NCBI GenBank assembly: GCA_026122225.1
Contig: JANEZZ010000522.1
Location: forward strand, 1,240,001 to 1,304,000
Direction: 5' to 3'
Source: Heloderma charlesbogerti
Taxonomy: Eukaryota; Chordata; Lepidosauria; Squamata; Helodermatidae
Length of the DNA: 64,000 nucleotides
Shown: one piece after another, positions 1 to 11,188 of the stretch
How positions within the stretch are numbered: the stretch's first letter is position 1
Layout: each line of letters opens with the position of its first letter
Made by a program: the position numbers and the translations under genes
The notes under the pieces: generated by a model
What the model was told of the DNA's origin: nothing
Seen by the model: the letters and a program-made list of their open reading frames with translations, nothing else
The model's database searches: none

Positions 1-72
1 CCCACAACCTCCAGGTTACAGGATCCACCAACCTTCATTACCTTAGTTTTGTCTTCCTCCAAGGATTATGGC

Positions 73-74
<2 letters not shown>

Positions 75-125
<51 letters not shown>
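75..125. repeat. (TA)n microsatellite
   Basis: About 25 uninterrupted TA units. No gene lies next to it. A short open frame through this tract would read only as a Tyr-Ile repeat and is not a gene. Confidence 0.97.
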
Positions 126-130
<5 letters not shown>

Positions 131-1714
131 ATGTGGGTTCTTGCCCCTGAAGGACTCAGTAATCTTGGGTCAAGAAAGGAGGAGGAAAAAGAAGACGGAG
201 TTCAAAACAAAGATATAATCTCCCCACAGAGCTGCCCTTTTCATAAGTTCCCACAACTCATGCATATGAATGTGATTAGTAGATTAAAATAATTCACACA
301 TTTGAAAAGCCAAGTACCTTTAGATCAAAGAATGTAAAAGTTACAGAGCCAATTTTTCATTGGCCCAAATTTATAAGAAATAGCCAAAAATGTTTTTTTT
401 TTTAAGTGGAGGCAGAACAGAGATAATGCTTCTAGAAATTGGCAAGTGTCTGGCTTCTTCCCGGTACTACTGAATTACAAAACAGAATTGTCAACAATTA
501 TAAGGAAAATTAGAATAAAACTATGTTAAAAACAGTGGTGTGAATAAACAGAATAATATGTATCCAACATATCAGTGGAGTGCAGAATATAGACTGAGAC
601 AAAGATTTTTTCCTGAATTTTAATGCTCATTTTCTGCTTAGGTTTCTAGATCACAAGGCTGAAAAAATCATTTGAAAATATTCAGCTACATCTTCTTTCC
701 CCTTAATTTTTTTTACCCTAGAGTAGGTGCAGGGGCAATTTGGATGAGGAACCTAGAGTGAGGGTTAGGGGTTCTTTTAGGATCACAATTAGGGTCCCTG
801 TGCCTACTTTAGAGTAGTAATAGCTAAATACAGATTTAAAGCAATGTTTATTTTGACCCTCAGCCTACACTCCCTCCAGACTCCACTTTCTTGCACCATG
901 CCAACTCAATATGTGATGAATAGACATCATCTTAAAAAATCTTCCCATGCATTTCACTTGCACACCTAATTGTTTCTTTCTTTAGTCTTTATTTACTTAG
1001 AGGAATGTTGGTTTCAAAAGCTCCCTATTGTGGTCTCCAAATTCCCCATAAGTTTCCCCAAGTTTAAAAGGGAACTTTTAAAGTAAAACTCCCCCTTTAA
1101 AAGTGGTATAAAGTAAAAATGGTTGAAAAGGAAATCTGACAGAGGTATGAAAATCTAACAATTGCAGAATTATGCAAATGCAATACCTGTTCACTCAGCA
1201 GGTTGAAAGGCTATCCAAAACGTAAACGTACACACCCAACATAATAGCTTAAATTATTATTATTATACTTACAATGTATATTTACTTTTCTCCGAAGTGC
1301 TAAAAGTGCTTTATGTGTATTATATCCAGGACTCTGCTAAAAGGAGTGTATACTTTTAATGAAATTTTCAGCAGTGGCAAAAAGCATTTCCCCCTTTCAG
1401 CAATTTTGACTGGCGGCAGTGGCGGGGGGGGGGCATTTTAAAAGGAAATGAAGACTGAAGCTTATTTAGAGTAGGGGCAATATGTGATCCCACTGGCTGG
1501 GGTCACCATGTTGACCAACCCTGGATGCATTGCTCTCAGTCTCAATTGGGCTCAGTTTATCCTCAGTGATGTCATCATGTAGTGAAGTCTTATCTGTTAT
1601 ATGGTGCTTTGATGTCATCATGTTCTCTATATGGTCCCTGATCAACTGGGGTGGGATCATGCAAGGAAGAAGAATGCAGGAGCAAAATGGCACTGAGAGG
1701 AGGATGGCCATGTG
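126..1714. other. Unclassified AT-rich DNA
   Basis: I see no supportable gene, RNA or recognised repeat here. There are short poly-T and poly-A runs (near 390) and a poly-G run near 1425. No open frame has a recognisable domain. Confidence 0.5.
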
Positions 1715-1985
1715 TTCTACTTTACAGAGGACAGCCCTCTATTTGAAGGGTTGTCAGAGGACAGCCCTCTGCTTGAATACACCTTCTGTTTGAAGGGCTG
1801 TCCAGTTCAGGTCCAGTTAAAAATGAAGAACCATAACGAGGGAGAGCAGGAGCCTTGCCCATCACCTGGTAGCACCTGGGCAGCAGACTGAGCAGGCAGG
1901 TACACAGGGAGGGAAGTATGAGAATTCCACTTTGAAGGGAAACCTCAAAGGATTTTACTGGTTTGGGCCTGGCAGATTTCATCCC
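1715..1985. repeat. Fragment of TAGGGTGGC-type TIR repeat
   Basis: The sequence holds a short tandem duplication of an AGAGGACAGCCCTCT unit. It then has a block (GGGCTGTCCAGTTCAGGTCC, then AAGAACCAT) that recurs at 17766-18083 and, on the opposite strand, at 19200-19577 and 61560-61787. The ends are not preserved here, so this is a fragment of that dispersed element. Confidence 0.6.
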
Positions 1986-2064
1986 ATTTCACCCCACTGG
2001 TGTCGACTTGATCTGTAGCGAGCGATCCAATACGTAGAGTTTGGATTGTTTTTTTTTAATGGTG

Positions 2065-2212
2065 GCAGCAATTTGCACAAATGGGACCATTGGGTTTTGG
2101 AGGGGTTCCTGTGATTTGCACAAATCATGGGATTTTGGGGGGTTGGGTCTGGAGATTTGTGCAAATTAAATCTTTTTTTCCCTTCGGGTCTTTACATTTG
2201 TGCAAATGGGGT
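2065..2212. repeat. Four spaced ATTTGCACAAAT palindromes
   Basis: The 12-bp palindrome ATTTGCACAAAT or its near-equivalent ATTTGTGCAAAT occurs four times within about 140 bp, separated by G/T-rich spacers. I do not recognise the parent repeat. A related TTTGCACAAATTTG motif occurs inside the element at 10242-10789. Confidence 0.6.
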
Positions 2213-2215
2213 TGT

Positions 2216-2884
2216 AATTTCTTAGAAATATTTTTTATCAGGGGTCTTTTTTTATCAGTGCGCAGTTGCATAAGCCCACCTGTCCAGCTCCTATGTAGCC
2301 CCTCAGAGGCATATTCTTGTCATAAATATCCTTGCCACATCTTCTCCACACACTACTTCATTTAGCCCCCCAGAACCATATTCCCTACTTGTCAAAGAAC
2401 TTGTCAATTTCATCCTCCACTTCAGCGCTTCCCCTTGCCCTCTTTTGTCTTCTTTTTTTGGTGATGTGTGAAGAAAGAAAAGAAGTAATTGTGGCTGCAA
2501 ACACCCATGATAAATGGTAGAGTTAAGGGGTTGGGTGGGATTTGAAGCCCCACACAAGCACTGCTTAAAAATCATAATGGATAAAGATCCACCTTGCCCC
2601 TATTATCTTATTAATCTTCACATTGCTGTAAGGTAGCCAGTCCTATGGTCTTACTTTTAAGACACAGAACTAAACCAGCTGAGGCAAGAGATGGTTGCCA
2701 GCCTACGATCACCTAGTCGCTTCCTGGCCAAGCTGAGATTTGAAAAGGGAGTCTTTCTGGTCCTTAACCAGTATCCTGCACAGCATATATTAAGTTATTT
2801 AGACCTTTCTCTTTATTGCAGCTAGTCTACTCTAAACTAAAAGTGAGCAGGTCAAAAGGTGGGTTTTGGCGGCATTTGGGTGGG
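2216..2884. other. Unclassified DNA
   Basis: I see no supported gene or recognised repeat. The short frames on both strands show no domain. Confidence 0.4.
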
Positions 2885-3095
2885 TTGGTGGGACCATCGC
2901 TTAGTGGTAAAGTGTATGCTTAGCATGCAGCATGTCCCAGGTTTAGCCCCCGCTTTTTTTAAAAAAAAGGGTCAGGTGGCAGCTGATATGAAAGATCTCT
3001 GCCCGAGACCCCGGAGACTCTGCTGCCAGTTATAGTAAACACTCAGCTAGATGGGCAAAGAGCCTGTCCTGGTATAAGACAGCTTCCTTTGTGAA
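2885..3095 (+). mobile_element. tRNA-derived SINE (diverged)
   Basis: The 5' part resembles a tRNA promoter: a box-A-like CGCTTAGTGGTAAAG and a box-B-like GTCCCAGGTTTAGCCCC. It is followed by a body containing GAGACCCCGGAGACTCTGCTGCCAG and ends in a TATAAGACAGCTTCCT motif. Copies of the same SINE lie at 21017-21202 (+) and 38832-39030 (-). A poly-T/poly-A tract splits this copy in the middle. Confidence 0.75.
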
Positions 3096-5035
3096 AACCC
3101 CTCACTGAGAGGCCATTTTACTGAAGCCTAACACCATTTTTATTGGGACACATTCTTTCTGTCTGCCGCCCCTCTGATCTCACTTTGTTCCTTAGATTAA
3201 GGATAGCTCAGGACTCTGCAGACAGAAATGACTTTATCCTCTAAAGGGATTCTGACCATAAGAACATTCAGATTCCCATGCGCAAGGTTTTCCTTTAAGG
3301 GAATGCCTTTGTAACCGATCTCCAAAATCCTGGCTCCAGCAAAGTTAATAGAAATATTGTTCCTGACGTCAGAAAAGCCAAGATTGCATCCTTAGGAAAT
3401 TCCTAGGGTAAACAAGCAGCCTTAACCAAATAATCTTCAGCATTCATGAGGTGAATGTTTAACATTGCCCATGGAATGTGGCATATGTGAAGAGTATTTC
3501 AACTACCAAGTGCTTCAGAAACCAAGGGCTGCTTTCCATATAAACTGGGGTAAGATACATTTTGGGGTGGGTAGCACTAGTAATGGAGGTGTGATCCATG
3601 TTTTTAAATTCAGGAATGGCAGTAGAAGTGTATTTCTTGCAGTGGGAGGTGTACATGGATTGGCTAGCTCTGCTCCACGTATGTCCAGTAGGAAGCACAA
3701 TAATCTACTATAAAAGACATCCTCCCCCCCACCACCAAATGCAAGATTCTATCTGTGTCATACTCATAATAACACATGAAGCAGACTTTTCTAGAGATGC
3801 ACAAGTTCTCCACCCCTGTCCCAATTTGTACTTTGTCTTTGAGATTTCTCACAAAATGCTCAAGAACAACAAAGGCAATGGGAGCTTCCTATCAGCCTTC
3901 TGCAGTTGGCAAACCTTGCTCTTCATCACCATTCTCCCCATGTCTTTGTGGGGGGTGGGACGGAGGGAGAGGAAAAATGTGGCCAATAGGGCTAGGAATG
4001 GCAGAGCTCTCATCCTTAAATTGCCAGGTTTCCCAGCATATCTCCTGAGCATGCTCAGATGTGTCCATGTCTGCCAAGAAGCTGGGGAACTGTTCTTTTC
4101 AGTACTTCCTGTCTCAATCCATTGAGCCAGGAGAAATGGTAAACAATAGCTCCATAGGTTTCCATGGAAATGGATGCCTTGGCATTGAGCCCTCTGCTGC
4201 TACAAGGCCTCCCCAGTGCTATCATCCTCTGTCCCAGTTGTAAGGCTACATTTGTGTGGTCCTGAGTAGAGCCTATTATTATCCCGGTCAAAACTTTGGT
4301 GAGAGTTTGGGCTTAGCTTGGGAGAGCAAACTCCCAATGTCACCAACTTGAACCCTCCACCCCAGATATGAGACTCAGTGACCTTGCTAGCCCTTCACAC
4401 TTCCATATTGTAATATTGATTGTGCAAAACAGGAGCTGAGCCTATGCCTTCAAAAAAAGTAACTCAAGAAGCAACCCTTATTAGCAATCCAAAGTTCTTA
4501 ATTGTATCTGGCCGACACTAGACCCTAACCAGGTTATGTAGCTGTAGTCAGGAATTCCACTGCCAACTGAAATTCTAGGAAGCTGGTGATTGTGGTGTTG
4601 AACGTAACATTCACACTGAGGGAGCCCAATCATCTTAGATCTTTCTCTTTGTCTGCCTGTTTCATTTTCATTTCCCTCCTGTGCTTTCATTCTCAATTAT
4701 TCTCCGAATTAGTTTTCTGCTCTACTCTGCTAGTCCTTTCATCATGTTCGTTCCCCTGTATAGACATCTGCAGGGGAAAGGGAACAGGACGAAACCCTAG
4801 ACTGCCTGTGAATATGATGAAAAGGTGTGGAAGAAACCCAAGGTGGCTGCCATTTCAGTCCCCTGTTCATGTCTGTTCACATGCCTTTGAGACATGGTAG
4901 TGCATTCCTGGCAATCGCAGTGATGATTAGAGAGAGACTGGCCCCTACACCTGAGGGCATCACAGGCATAGATCATAAATACCCTGCAAATATTTATTAG
5001 ATTTTGGAAGGGGTTCAGCCAATGGAGATAAAAAT
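3096..5035. other. Unclassified DNA, no gene supported
   Basis: The longest frame is about 175 codons at 3598-4125. It has no recognisable domain, no coding bias I can see and no family resemblance, so I treat it as chance. No repeat family was recognised with confidence. Confidence 0.45.
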
Positions 5036-5092
5036 AAAAAGAGCACTGCTGGATCAGACCAAAGGTCCATCTAGTCCAGCCTGGCACCCACC
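5036..5092 (-). mobile_element. CR1 LINE 3'-end fragment
   Basis: The stretch GCTGGATCAGACCAAAGGTCCATCTAGTCCAG is the recognisable 3'-terminal region of squamate CR1 in inverse orientation. The same block is seen at 27090-27270 and 44311-44400. Only about 55 bp is preserved before an inverted repeat takes over. Confidence 0.7.
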
Positions 5093-5181
5093 AAATATGT
5101 TGGGACTGCAACTCCCATAATGCCCAGCCAACATGCCTTGCTGGCTGGGCATTATGGGAGTTACAGTCCCAACATATTTGG
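5093..5181. repeat. Short inverted repeat (foldback)
   Basis: Two arms of about 38 bp are near-perfect inverted copies separated by about 11 bp. The left arm begins CAAATATGTTGGGACTGCAA and the right arm ends in its complement. The arm sequence (ACTCCCATAATGCCCAGCC) resembles the block at 30900-30960, so this is probably a small MITE-like repeat. Confidence 0.8.
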
Positions 5182-5353
5182 GGAGTGCCAGGTTGGAGAA
5201 GGGAGGACTAGTCCAACATTTTGTTTTCAGCTATGCCCAGTTGCCTCGGGGAAGTTCCTAAGACAAGGCATTAAGGCAATAGCAGCCCAGTGCGTAGCCC
5301 CTACTTCTTGTGCTGTACTGCCTCTGAGCTTGGAGGTTTCAGCAGGCTGCACT

Positions 5354-5729
5354 TAGGGATGGATGTATCAGTCTATTTATGGTCCATGTCACACTTTCAT
5401 AAGTCTGTTCCATCCCATTTTCTCATTAATGTGCATGGGGGCGGGTAAGAATCCACATGAAAATCCATATGTAAATATGGACTTAGATATGTATTTTTAA
5501 ATGTATTTTCTCACAAAATATGTTTTTCTAAATATATTTTATCTCAAAGTACACATCTTTTTATGTGCATTTCAGTACATTTTTTAGCCAAAAACTGCAC
5601 CACAACATTTGGAGAAGTAGGAAATGTGAAGAATAACTCTGTTCCAATCCACGCATTAGTCCAGAAGGTGTGGATCAGGTCAGTTTGCCACAGAATTCAG
5701 AAAAAAATGAATCCATCAAGCTTCCCTAG
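5354..5729. mobile_element. Degenerate hAT-like non-autonomous element
   Basis: The left edge reads TAGGGATGGATGTATCAGTC and the right edge TTCCCTA. The interior holds spaced TTTTTCTAAATATAT and TGCATTTCAGTACATTTTT blocks like those of the elements at 12961-13345 and 32348-32724. I found no matching 8-bp flank, so the boundaries are tentative. Confidence 0.4.
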
Positions 5730-5825
5730 TTAGAAGAATTAGTAACTATTGATACATCTGTCATGAATATATCTATGATATGCCTGTCATGAAAGGCATA
5801 AAGATCTACCATCTTTCTGCCTTTC

Positions 5826-5895
5826 CCCTTATTTATTTCATTTGTATCCCACCATTCTTCTCGGGAGCTCAGGAGGGCAGCATACATCTGGTTTG
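5826..5895 (-). mobile_element. L2/CORE-SINE 3' tail fragment
   Basis: TTATTTATTTCATTTGTATCCCACC followed by GGGAGCTCAGGAGGGCAGCATACAT is the inverse of the common L2-type 3' end (GGTGGGATACAAAT then an AAATAAATAA tail). It is short and diverged. Confidence 0.55.
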
Positions 5896-6358
5896 AAGGT
5901 GCAAAGTTAGGTACATTCACATTAAAATGCATACCGGATTAATTTCTCCCCCATCCCAGCCAGTATCCCATTCAAGCACTGACCAGACTTAGAACTGCTT
6001 AGCTTGAGTAAGATTTCTGTATCATGGGCTTTCAGACCATGGCCTGGTCCTGGTCATCTAAGCTAGTGACCATCATAACATCCTGAAGTAGTAAACACCA
6101 TTAAGTTAACAATACAGTGTGTGTGTTTGCAGAACTTGCTAATGGGACCTACTGATGGGGTCAAATACATTTGGAATCAAGAGCTCATCAGGGTGTGTCA
6201 AGCAGGAGAATATGAAAAAAGGGAAGCTTGAAGGAAAACAAATCCCCAACATCTGCAATGAATTTATTTTTTACAGTTATTGTTGAGAAGGATGACTATT
6301 AACATGGACACAGATGTATTTAGTTCTCCTCTAAGGTTATGCCAACAATTCTCTAAGA

Positions 6359-6488
6359 GTGCAATCCTATGCATGTTTAGACAGAGAAAAAGTCATACAA
6401 CTCCCAGCATGCCCCAACCAACCTTGCAGGCTGGGACAGGCTGAGAGTTGTAGGACTTTTTGCTGTCTAAACATGCATAGGATTGCAC
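6359..6488. mobile_element. Foldback MITE
   Basis: The arms of about 55 bp are inverted copies: GTGCAATCCTATGCATGTTT at the left is matched by AAACATGCATAGGATTGCAC at the right. A second copy lies at 30991-31107. There is no coding capacity. The TSD could not be fixed. Confidence 0.85.
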
Positions 6489-6826
6489 CTAAATGTTAAG
6501 AAAATACTTCCTCCAGCTGCCCCACTTTCTTCAGTTACCAAACTTTGTGTCTTTTTAAATATAGTTTTACCAGACTCTCTTTAAAAAAGTTTATTCGTAT
6601 CAGCTCATACTATGTATAATTCATTATTACCAACATTTAAAGTTGAGATTCCAAGCATTTTCCACTGTGGGCAATATTAGACAAGAAAACAATTTTAACC
6701 TTGATTAGGCTTGGAAGTAGCATCACAGAGGATGTGTTGCAACCAATGCAAAAGTGAAATTGTTGTTATTGTTGTTTTCCTTCAAAAATAATGGAAAGCA
6801 AATGAGAAGATCCGTACTGATATTAC

Positions 6827-7883
6827 AGGCCAATCTATATTGCGCCCACCATCGCAATGAATTCAGTGTCCCATCGGGTTAAACGCTCTTGCATTAAAAC
6901 GTGATTATTCACACTCACCCATTTTCCCTGTTGCAGTGCTTCATCGAATGCGCAAGCTCGGTTCACACTTGAGCGCTGTGCTGTTTTCCTGCTGTTTTCC
7001 TGTGTGCATTTGTCTGATCCCGGATGCTAAGCAGGGTCGGCCCCGGTCAGTAGTTGGATGGGCGATGGCCTGGGAATCAGGCTTCCTGCACTGAGCAGGG
7101 GGTTGTTCTATCCCTTCAAATGAGACTAAGTTTTACCCCCTCCTATCCCCCGCTCTGGATGTTTTTTTTTTAAAGTAAGGCATTATCTTCGCAGAATCGG
7201 GGCTTCTCCGCAGTTTTTTTTTCCTAATTCAGGCATGATCTTCGAAGATTCGAAGTTGTGAAGCTTCACAACTTTGAATCTTCGAAGATCATGCCCGAAT
7301 TAGAAAAAAAAAAAAAAAACATCAAGGAGAAGCCCCAATTCTGCGAGGATAACACCTTAATTTTTTTTAAAAAAACATCCGGAGCAGGGGATAGGAGAGG
7401 GTAAAACTTAATCTCATTTGAAGGGATAGAATAACCCCCTGCTCAGTGCAGGAAGCCTGATTCCCAGGCGGTCGCCCATCCAACTACTGACCGGGGCCGA
7501 CCCCACTTAGCTTCCGAGATCAGACAAGTGCATGCACATCCAGCCCTCTGCTTGTTGCTGAGGAAATGGGGGATGCTGAGGAAGCTATGCAATCAGTAGC
7601 TGGGAGAAGACATGGGGCCATCGAGAGCTGTGATTGGACAGGAGGGAAATATAAACACTGCCGTATATGGACAGGCAGGGGAGGGGACTACGACTGGATA
7701 TGGTAGCAAAGGCAGAAAATCAGAGCACATTAAGGGGAAATACCGGGTTATTAGGGTATTGAAAGTGAGAGCACCGGAGTGGGAAATTCCGGTTCTGATC
7801 TGAGGCACGTACTGCGTAGTGTGAAAGGCGGGCGGTGAAACCTCATTGGAAGTGAAAAAAGGTGGTAAGTGTAGATCCAGCCT
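6827..7883. mobile_element. Putative DNA-transposon-like element enclosing a 5S-derived palindrome
   Basis: The left edge (AGGCCAATCTATATTGCGCCCACC) and the right edge (GGTGGTAAGTGTAGATCCAGCCT) are imperfect inverted matches. Between them lie GC-rich sequence and the large palindrome at 7003-7538. No clear TSD was found and no transposase frame is present. The outer boundaries are an inference from the imperfect terminal inversion. Confidence 0.4.
7003..7538. repeat. About 0.5-kb palindrome made of inverted 5S rRNA-derived sequence
   Basis: The axis is near 7263/7264 (GTTGTGAAGCTTCACAAC). Each arm of about 260 bp ends in a 5S-rRNA-like block: GTCTGATCCCGGATGCTAAG and then GTAGTTGGATGGGCGATGGC on the left, and the inverted equivalent on the right. 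The arms also share an AGTGCAGGAAGCCTGATTCC-type block and poly-A/T stretches. 5S-derived SINEs are known in reptiles. A head-to-head pair is unusual. This is not a functional 5S gene. Confidence 0.8.
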
Positions 7884-10024
7884 ACCTTTTCTTCTAATCA
7901 CATTATCGCCATCACTTTTCTGGTAGGTGTATTGTGCCTTTAACAGCTGCACGGTCAGCTGATACTCAGTAAGTGCAGTGTTGGCTGGAATGGCGATACC
8001 ATTATGTGAAAGCTTTATTCATTACAGAGTTGGCATCATTGGGCAACTGTCAAGGCCCACTGTCAACCTCCAGAACTCCTTGCTTCTGCTTCTCTTCCTC
8101 ACTGCCTCTGTCTGTTCAGCTCCCCTCTCCAAGCATAAGAGCACTGACCTAAGCATCAAAGCAAAGGAGCAGCAGTCTCCCTCAATATGCTGAAGTAAGA
8201 TTCAACTGCCATTCGGTCAGCTTCTGTACAGGGGGCAGGAGGTGCTATCTTGTCCTTTGCCTTAGGTGGCAAAATGTCTTGAGCTGATGCTGAAGAGAGG
8301 TCTTTGAGAGAAGGTTCAGTTTCAGCAGGAGCTCATTATTAGAGGGTTTCTTCTATGAACCAGAAAACCTGAGGGAGATCTTGAATATTGGAGGAGAAGA
8401 TGCAGTGGGTGCTCAAATTACAGGGAGGGGGACTAACTCCTCTACCTTTTGTGACAGCCCCCTAGTTTTAGAAGCCTACAGCAAGGGGCATGGTTTGGCT
8501 GAAACTGTGTCTGTGCATGTGTGGGAAATCAGGGGACAGGCCTTGTGGATTTCATGAAGGACCCTCTACTTTCTTAAGGGACAATAATTCAAGTCCAGAG
8601 AAGCTGACAAGCTCCATGAACCATTCTTATCTACACCCCATTACCCTGAAGGGTATCCCTTCCTTCTAATTTCCTCCTCCATCCTTCCTCTTCTTCCAAC
8701 CTGCCCTGTTGAGATCCTGCTGGGATGTGCAGTGTGAATGATTTTTTTCAGGGGGGGGGACCTAGCAGTTGAAACCTTGTACAGTGCAGGACAGAACACT
8801 CTGGGATCGCAGGAAACTTCCTTATAACAAGTAGGCAACACCATTCTTGTCTACTGTGCCATCCTTTGCCCTTCAGTTAGGAATACTGGGGACTGACTCT
8901 TGCTTGATTCCTTGAAAGTTTCTGCACCACCATAAATAAAACTTTGGCCCAATGAGGGCTGCCAAGCCAACTAACCTGAAAAAAAAACCCTGCCTGGTCT
9001 GCTCTGCTGACTTTAACAGCGACTTGGTCTGCAGCAATAAGATGTGGTCATGCTTCTCTCCATGCCGTAAAAACTTTCACCTACTACTTTCTGAAGATCA
9101 GACCACTAAGACACAGCTGTTGGGGCCACTTGAAAAAAGTTGGCAGCTCTGAGACGAGCCTTAAGTAAGCTAGTTAGTCGGCAGGATTGACCAATATATA
9201 AGGCCAATTACAATGTATCTCTGATGTCTCTTAAGGTAACTGTTTCTCCAAGCCTTTTGATCTTGCTTTACTCTTTGCACTACACCCAGTCAAAGCAAAT
9301 GGAGATGTTCTGCGCAGTTTGCTTTTAAGGAGAACAGCTGACACTGCACCTGGCCTACACCGCAGACTGTCAGTGGCTCCTAAGCAGTTAATTGTCAAAC
9401 ACACCATCTCTCAAGAAGCAGCAATAGAGCCACAAGCGGGATGGAGCAGGCTTTTGAACAGGCAGAAACTTCCACTGGGATTTGAACAAATCCCTGGGGA
9501 AGTTATCAATTAACATTATAATGAGCTTTTGGCATCTCTCGCTGGGCCTCTTTTTAAAAAAAAAAATTAAAAATTCCACCTTGTAGTCTGACTCATATGC
9601 TGAGTATAAAAGCTAGAGGGCATTTGAGGAAGTAGATCAGAACAGCCCACTACTAGTTATGTTATTCTTAGTTATTAAAATAATAATCCCCTAGGTTTCC
9701 CACTTCCCTTTCCAGGCCAACATTTCTCGCATGTTTCTGGGATGTGGGACCTTGATTCTCCACTAAGTGAGAAGAACCTGGTGTTTTCTGCTTAGACCAT
9801 GTTGTGTATTTCATCTAACATTTCCATTTCCTTAATTTCCCCCTCATTCACCTGCAGCGTCAAGTTAGTTTAAATGGAATGAAAAGTTGAGCATCCACTT
9901 GCTGGTGGTCTCCAGGGGTTGGCAGGTGAATTCCATCATGATGGTCCACATTAGTCTGTGGAGGGGTGGAGTGACTGTCTGGCCTATCTCTCCTGTAAGG
10001 GCAGAAGCCTCTTTCATGATAAGG
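7884..10024. other. Unclassified DNA with one dispersed-repeat block
   Basis: Around 8190-8290 is a block (CCTTTGCCTTAGGTGGCAAAATGTCTTGAGCTG) homologous to 29170-29320, which marks an unclassified dispersed repeat. The rest shows no gene or family I recognise. Confidence 0.45.
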
Positions 10025-10150
10025 AACCCACTAAAGTAGGGGTGGCCAGTCTGCAGCCTTCAACCTAAGTTCATGAGGCCCTTGGCTTAATTTCAAAAGC
10101 CCTCTGTCTAAGGGAAAAACTGGAGGCTAAAATTTCAGGGTCCCTGGTAT
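10025..10150. repeat. Possible old interspersed repeat
   Basis: TAGGGGTGGCCAGTCTGCAGCC resembles the start of the repeats at 16108 and 16974 (AGGGGTGCAGAAC...GGGGGCC). The similarity is weak and short. Confidence 0.3.
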
Positions 10151-10241
10151 TGGATACCTAGGCACACTTACTTTAAACAGCCTCAACTTGGCCCTGATGT
10201 TGTCGGTGAGGTTCCTTTGGGGACTGAGGTAGAGTGTTCAC

Positions 10242-10789
10242 TAGGGATGGCGTGGATGCCTGACTGGGTCTGGGAGTCTGCCGGGCTCCCCCCTGCCTGA
10301 ATCCCCAGACCATGCCCACTGAGCCTCTGGCCTTGCTCACCCATTTGTGCCCTCCCAGACATTTCCCACATTCACCCAGACCCATCCGTGAGTGCCTGCC
10401 ATTTTTGCTGAGCTTATTTTTATGGAAACATTGAGGTAATTATAAATGTGCATCAAGCTTTCCCAGCCTGAATTTGCACAAATTTGGGCTGGGAAAGCTT
10501 GATATACACAATATTAGAGGTATAAATGGGTCATTTATAAATGGGTCATTTATACCTCTAATATTGTGTATATCAAGCTTTCCCAGCCCAAATTTGCATA
10601 TATTTAAATATGCGCATTTTAATGACCTCCATTTCCCCCCCATAAAAATAAGCTTGGCAAATGGCGGCCACTCACGGATGGGATCCATAGTGAGTGTGAG
10701 TGGCTTGGCGAGCTCATGGGGGCTTGAGCAGGGGCAGCATTTCAGTGGGCACCTGCTGGTACCCAGCAGGGGTAGATCATCCATTCCTA
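10242..10789. mobile_element. hAT-like foldback element with perfect 8-bp TSD
   Basis: The element starts TAGGGATGG and ends CCATTCCTA. It is flanked on both sides by GTGTTCAC (10234-10241 and 10790-10797), an exact 8-bp duplication typical of hAT. The centre (10474-10601) is a palindrome with arms of about 55 bp around a GGGTCATTTATAAATGGGTC core. There is no transposase frame. The core sequence differs from the HP family, although the termini are shared. Confidence 0.85.
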
Positions 10790-10960
10790 GTGTTCACATT
10801 CACTCAGATTACTTAAATTCTACAAATAGGGGCTAAAACAAAGACATAAACTAAATGCATTTATTAAGGAAAGATAGAAAGTTTGACACACACTCAAACC
10901 TTCAGCCAAGCAAAGCTATGCTTGCACATCTTGCAGCTGTATGCCTACCACTCACGGTAG

Positions 10961-11006
10961 GGGATCTCCTTTTTTCTGGCAAAGGGATCTCCTTTTTTCT
11001 GGCAAA
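10961..11006 (+). repeat. 23-bp perfect tandem duplication
   Basis: The unit GGGATCTCC(T6)CTGGCAAA occurs twice back to back (10961-10983 and 10984-11006) with no mismatch, which suggests a recent slippage duplication. Confidence 0.9.
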
Positions 11007-11188
11007 GGTTTAGATACAGAACCCCACATTGGAGGTCCTGTAACCAGGAGAAAGACACATCTGTCCCATTAAGCAGGGTCTTAAATACTCTTCCAAACTT
11101 GGTGATCTCCTTCTTGTTACATATTCTTTGCGTCTTTTGGTTCACATCACATTATATGCCATCCTATTCCCAGAAAGTCCAACCTTTC

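Noticed and set aside
3598..4125. 175-codon open frame as a gene
   Set aside because: No domain, no homology I recognise and no splice context. It has the composition of random DNA.
7012..7080. Functional 5S rRNA gene
   Set aside because: Only internal 5S-like blocks are present, diverged, without a proper 5' start or T-run terminator, and duplicated in inverse orientation. It fits a 5S-derived SINE.
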